Part shown: positions 38,152-41,153 of the stretch, piece by piece
Layout of the letters: each line of letters begins with the position of its first letter
Numbering within the stretch: position 1 is the stretch's first letter
NCBI GenBank assembly: GCA_045596925.1
Contig: JAZODH010000036.1
Location: 1-41,153 of the forward strand
Reading direction: 5' to 3'
Length of the DNA stretch: 41,153 nucleotides
Origin: SIG710 sp045596925
Lineage (GTDB): Bacteria > Bacillota > Clostridia > Oscillospirales > CAG-272
The notes under the pieces: model-generated
Seen by the model: only the letters and a program-made list of their open reading frames with translations
Database searches by the model: none
Told to the model about the DNA's origin: nothing
Translations under genes and position numbers: made by a program

Positions 38152-39018
38152 TTAATCCTCAAACCTCATGTCTGCAAGAAATCTTGCGCGTTTTGCCATG
38201 AAGGTGTAGACCTCTTGACAGAACTCTTCCTCGAAGCCCAACTGAAATTTTGTGGCTTCAAGAGTGAATTCGCCGTCGTAATCGATTTCGCGCAGAGCTT
38301 TTATTACAGGCTTGTAGTCAATTTTTGAGCAGCCGGGCAGGGTGTGCAGGTCGTTGACGTAATCAACGTCATGCACGTGGAGCGCGTGGAGGCGGTCGTG
38401 ACCCAGCCGACGGATCGACTCCGCAGGATCCTCGCCCACAAGCGCGCAGTGACCGATGTCAAGGCAGGCAACGAATAGAGGTGAGTCCATCATGTCGATA
38501 TATTCGATATGTTCCTCTATGTGAGAGCAAACGCTGTGGTCGATGTGCGTTCCTGCGGGGGTCTTTTTCCACATATTTTCGATGGCGATCTTCACTCCCG
38601 CCTCTTCGGCGTAGGGAATGAGTGAGCTGTAGAAATCGTAGTTCATCTCTTTTAGGACTGCCTCGTTATATCGGTAAGGCAGGTGCTGTTTGGGGTGAAC
38701 TATTATATGTTTGACACCCAGGATTCCTGCGAGAAGTATGGAATTTTTGATGCGCTCGTATATTATGGCGTCCTGCTCGGGGTCTCCTGTGCTCGACGCG
38801 TATGGAGCGTGCGCCTGGTTGAAGGAAATGCCGATATGGTCAGCAAAGCGTCGCAGATCGCGGTAAGTCTCCAGCTCGGCGGAAATGTCAAGCAGGGTCG
38901 TTTTGGGAAGTGCGGAAAATGTAAAATCGGCACAGTCGAATCCTGCTTTTGCTACGATGTCTATTGCTTCTTTGAACGGTCGGTGTACAAGGGAGCCGAG
39001 TGCGGTTGAAATTTTCAT
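38152..39018 (-). CDS. Sugar phosphate isomerase/epimerase family TIM barrel
   Basis: This 288-residue protein is of the xylose-isomerase-like AP-endonuclease-2 fold. Likely metal ligands are visible in order: NQAHAPY, HIIVHP, KIAIENMW (Glu), CLDIGHC (Asp, His), LHVHDVD (His) and FTLEATK (Glu). This complete set makes an active metalloenzyme likely. The start at 39018 uses GAGGAG just upstream; the ATG four codons earlier lies in that ribosome binding site. It is 13 bases after PFK and is followed at once by the toroid enzyme. Confidence 0.88.
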   Translation of the reverse strand: MKISTALGSLVHRPFKEAIDIVAKAGFDCADFTFSALPKTTLLDISAELETYRDLRRFADHIGISFNQAHAPYASSTGDPEQDAIIYERIKNSILLAGILGVKHIIVHPKQHLPYRYNEAVLKEMNYDFYSSLIPYAEEAGVKIAIENMWKKTPAGTHIDHSVCSHIEEHIEYIDMMDSPLFVACLDIGHCALVGEDPAESIRRLGHDRLHALHVHDVDYVNDLHTLPGCSKIDYKPVIKALREIDYDGEFTLEATKFQLGFEEEFCQEVYTFMAKRARFLADMRFED

Positions 39019-39031
39019 AGTGCTCCTCATC

Positions 39032-40273
39032 TTATATTGTTACGTGAACGGGCAAACCTTTTTCGAATCTTGGGGTGTTTTCTCCTGCGATGAGAGGAAG
39101 TAAATAGTCTACGCACTCGTCGGTGACGTGGTTTCCTACTGCGTTTATAAACTCGTCAGGCACGGATTTAGCCTGATTTGCTATAAGCGAAACGTCCGAG
39201 GAGGAAATCTCGATCTCGTAAGGCGATGTGGACTTGCGCAGGATGGTCATCATGTGGCAGGTGACGCCCTCAGATGCCGCCTTGACCGCGCCGCGGCCGA
39301 CAAGGACAGATTCATCAAGGTCTGTCTTTGACGCCAGGTGAGAAGCACAGCGCTGGGGAAGATTCAACTCGATGGAACGAACCTTGCAGTCGATCTCGCG
39401 CTTTACCAGATGCTCAAGAGCCTTTCCGCAGCCCGTCAGCTGAGTGTGACCGAAAACGTCGGTGGAACCGCTTCCGAGCAGCTCGCATACGTACTTGCCG
39501 TCAGCGGACTTTATGCCCTCGGAGACCGCGATGACCACGTTGGGGTGGCGCTCAAGTGCCGCGCGCACGTCGCACAGGAACTGGTCTGCGTCAAAGTCCC
39601 TTTCGGGCAGGTAGACCAAGTCCGGCTCGAAGCCGTCAACGCGACGACCGAGAGCCGACGCGCAGGTGAGCCAGCCTGCGTCACGTCCCATTATCTCAAC
39701 GAGGGTAACAGCCTTTACGGTGCAGACCGCACAGTCGCGGATTATCTCGCGGACGGTCGATGCGATATACTTTGCCGCCGAGCCAAAGCCGGGGGTGTGG
39801 TCGGTGACTATAAGGTCGTTGTCAATGGTCTTGGGGACGCCGATAATTCTCATCTCGTATCCGCAAATTTTGGAAAATTCGCTGAGCTTTGCGGCGGTGT
39901 CCATTGAATCGTTGCCGCCTATGTAGAAGAAATATCGAATGTCGTATTTTTTGAATATCTCAAGAAGCTTTTCGTAGGTCTCCTTGCCGTCGGAGATGGC
40001 AGGGAGCTTCTTTCGGCAGGAACCGAGAGCCGCCGCGGGGGTGTTTTCAAGATCGGTGAGCTTTTGCTCGTCGTCAAAGAGCTCGTTTAAGTTCACAAGT
40101 CTCTCTTCAAGAAGCCCTTCAACGCCGTTTCTCATGCCGTAAAGAGTTTTTATGGCACCACCGTGACAGCTTTCGTCAAGTACGCCGCGGATAACGCCCG
40201 CCAGCGTTGCGTTTATTGCCGCCGTGGGACCGCCCGACTGACCTACTACCGCATTTCCAATAAGTTTTTCCAT
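39032..40273 (-). CDS. pfp: Diphosphate-dependent 6-phosphofructokinase
   Basis: This 413-residue phosphofructokinase has GQSGGPTAAIN (11-21), GGNDSMDTA (119-127) and PKTIDNDL (147-154). The aspartate in GGNDS, where ATP enzymes have Gly, and the lysine of PKTID are the hallmarks of the PPi-dependent type. It makes fructose 1,6-bisphosphate reversibly, saving ATP in glycolysis. IMGRDAGWL and SEGI follow in order. It is the first gene of the operon with a sugar isomerase and a carbohydrate enzyme, so it may serve that pathway. Confidence 0.9.
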   Translation of the reverse strand: MEKLIGNAVVGQSGGPTAAINATLAGVIRGVLDESCHGGAIKTLYGMRNGVEGLLEERLVNLNELFDDEQKLTDLENTPAAALGSCRKKLPAISDGKETYEKLLEIFKKYDIRYFFYIGGNDSMDTAAKLSEFSKICGYEMRIIGVPKTIDNDLIVTDHTPGFGSAAKYIASTVREIIRDCAVCTVKAVTLVEIMGRDAGWLTCASALGRRVDGFEPDLVYLPERDFDADQFLCDVRAALERHPNVVIAVSEGIKSADGKYVCELLGSGSTDVFGHTQLTGCGKALEHLVKREIDCKVRSIELNLPQRCASHLASKTDLDESVLVGRGAVKAASEGVTCHMMTILRKSTSPYEIEISSSDVSLIANQAKSVPDEFINAVGNHVTDECVDYLLPLIAGENTPRFEKGLPVHVTI

Positions 40274-40284
40274 GTTCTCCTCGC

Positions 40285-40312
40285 TTGTCGACCGACAAAA
40301 AAGATTTGTCGG
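40285..40312 (-). promoter_or_regulatory. TTGTCG/CGACAA cluster in the pfp leader
   Basis: TTGTCG (40285-40290), CGACAA (40293-40298) and TTGTCGG (40306-40312) lie in the 5' leader. The middle copy can pair with either flank, giving an operator dyad or mutually exclusive RNA hairpins. Confidence 0.4.
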
Positions 40313-40335
40313 AATTTCTTGTATTTTACATATTT

Positions 40336-40364
40336 ATTTTACCATTTTTGTTTCCCGATGTCAA
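40336..40364 (-). promoter_or_regulatory. Promoter of the pfp operon
   Basis: Reverse-strand TTGACA (40359-40364), 17-base spacer ending TGG, TAAAAT (40336-40341). Confidence 0.8.
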
Positions 40365-40463
40365 CCGAAAAGGGATTTACACTACCGATTTTTTTGTGTA
40401 CAGGCAAGAAAAAAAGATTTTCACATAAAATTTTATGAGTAAATTATGACTGGGAGGAATTAT

Positions 40464-41147
40464 ATGTTTACCTATCTGCTGTCTATCGCGTTGAAGGCCG
40501 CCTGCCTTATTTTGGGCATTTCCACTCCGGGGGGCTTTCCGCCGCCTCTTGATCCGGAGGAGGAAAAGCGACTCTTTGACGAGTTTTTGAAAACGGGAGA
40601 CGAGGGCGCAAGAGAAAAGCTGATACTTCACAATCTGCGACTTGTCTCTCACATCGTCCGCAAGTATTATTCGGGCGCAAAGGACGCGGACGATCTGGTA
40701 TCCATCGGCACGGTGGGACTGGTCAAGGCGGTCGATTCTTACAGGCCCGCAAGCGGAGTGCGCTTTGCCACCTACGGAGCTCGGTGTATACAAAACGAGA
40801 TATTGATGCACTTCCGCGCGCAGAAAAAAATACAGGCAGAGGTGTCCCTCAGCGAGACTATCGACATGGACAAGGACGGCAATCCTCTGACCTACATTGA
40901 CGTAATGAGCAGCGACGAGAACGTTTGCGAGGAGGTTGAGAGAAAGATACAGAGTGACAGGGCAAGACAGCTTGTGGACAGTGCCTTGTCCGTGCGGGAG
41001 AGGAAGATAATACAGCTACGCTACGGACTTTCGGGTGGTGAGCCACTGACCCAAAGAGAGGTGGCACAGCTTTTGGGAATATCCCGCTCATACGTGAGCC
41101 GTATCGAAAAAAGTGCGCTTGAAACTCTGCGGGAGGCGATGGGTTAA
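40464..41147 (+). CDS. sigK: RNA polymerase sporulation sigma factor SigK
   Basis: This 227-residue sigma-70 family protein matches SigK, the late mother-cell sporulation sigma. A hydrophobic N-terminus (MFTYLLSIALKAACLILGIS) resembles the SigK pro-sequence. Region 2 (NLRLVSHIVRKYY, DDLVSIGTVGLVKAVDSY, FATYGARCIQNEILMHFRA) and region 4 (TQREVAQLLGISRSYVSRIEKSAL) follow. I chose the ATG at 40464 because GGGAGG is upstream of it and downstream of the earlier ATG. The frame is unbroken, so no skin-type element splits it here. Confidence 0.92.
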   Translation: MFTYLLSIALKAACLILGISTPGGFPPPLDPEEEKRLFDEFLKTGDEGAREKLILHNLRLVSHIVRKYYSGAKDADDLVSIGTVGLVKAVDSYRPASGVRFATYGARCIQNEILMHFRAQKKIQAEVSLSETIDMDKDGNPLTYIDVMSSDENVCEEVERKIQSDRARQLVDSALSVRERKIIQLRYGLSGGEPLTQREVAQLLGISRSYVSRIEKSALETLREAMG

Positions 41148-41153
41148 AGAATA

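Noticed and set aside
40375..40445. Sigma-E type promoter before sigK
   Set aside because: The region is AT-rich and offers several weak matches, but none fits both boxes well enough to call.
1..41153. CRISPR array or anti-phage system
   Set aside because: No regularly spaced direct repeats and no cas, restriction or retron genes were seen; the repeats present are palindromic and dispersed.

Overview
The window looks like a chromosomal segment of an anaerobic, spore-forming Clostridia, probably an uncultured gut or rumen Oscillospirales-like lineage. The evidence is a SigK-type sporulation sigma factor, a 2-oxoacid:ferredoxin oxidoreductase, a flavodiiron/rubredoxin fusion, a clostridial-type ferredoxin-thioredoxin reductase subunit, a PPi-type phosphofructokinase, strong AGGAGG-type ribosome binding sites, and many TTGACA-17-TATAAT promoters. 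GC content looks moderate. The pfkB-type kinase near 10 kb and the IS200 transposase look AT-richer. Lineage is an inference; there is no rRNA in the window.

Layout. 0-4 kb: holA, a repeat-filled gap, mntP (reverse), and an AbrB / ABC ATPase / ABC permease operon (reverse). 4-9.5 kb: a Gfo/Idh/MocA oxidoreductase, then an AraC regulator divergent from an oxidoreductase plus TIM-barrel isomerase cassette, then single-chain L-serine dehydratase (reverse). 9.6-11.1 kb: a PfkB sugar kinase behind what may be the broken end of a GH32 gene, then tRNA-Ser. 11.1-16.6 kb: two membrane-associated unknowns, a HAD hydrolase and a tandem pair of GH31 glycosidases. 16.6-17.5 kb: tRNA-Gly and tRNA-Leu with repeat elements, and a candidate small RNA. 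17.5-21.7 kb: flavodiiron fusion, FTR-like protein, YfcE-type phosphodiesterase, an aroK fragment, a lipoprotein and a solitary MazF. 21.7-26.7 kb: a third oxidoreductase, an IS200-type element, a GH36-like glycosidase and a TrhA/hemolysin III protein. 26.8-33.5 kb: a seven-gene operon. 33.5-36.2 kb: an SDR, a two-gene membrane operon and a divergent TetR. 36.4-41.1 kb: a PPi-PFK / isomerase / toroid carbohydrate-enzyme operon (reverse) and sigK.

How the genes work together. Two themes dominate. The first is cytoplasmic breakdown of small glycosides: two GH31 enzymes, a GH36-like enzyme, an (alpha/alpha)-toroid enzyme, three NAD(P)-dependent sugar oxidoreductases, two xylose-isomerase-like TIM barrels, a sugar kinase and a phosphofructokinase. 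None of these proteins has a visible signal peptide and no sugar transporter lies in the window, so uptake must be encoded elsewhere. The second is the operon at 26907-33490. It encodes an acyl-CoA synthetase carrying an N-terminal XRE helix-turn-helix and a metal-ligand cupin, a P-loop ATPase, all four subunits of a 2-oxoacid:ferredoxin oxidoreductase and a branched-chain aminotransferase. The set would suffice to interconvert branched (or aryl) carboxylic acids and amino acids, plausibly by reductive carboxylation.

The most unusual non-coding signal is that each of the three tRNA genes is followed, after its own terminator, by a structured repeat of about 120 bp in the same orientation. Its last part imitates a tRNA T-arm and acceptor 3' strand.
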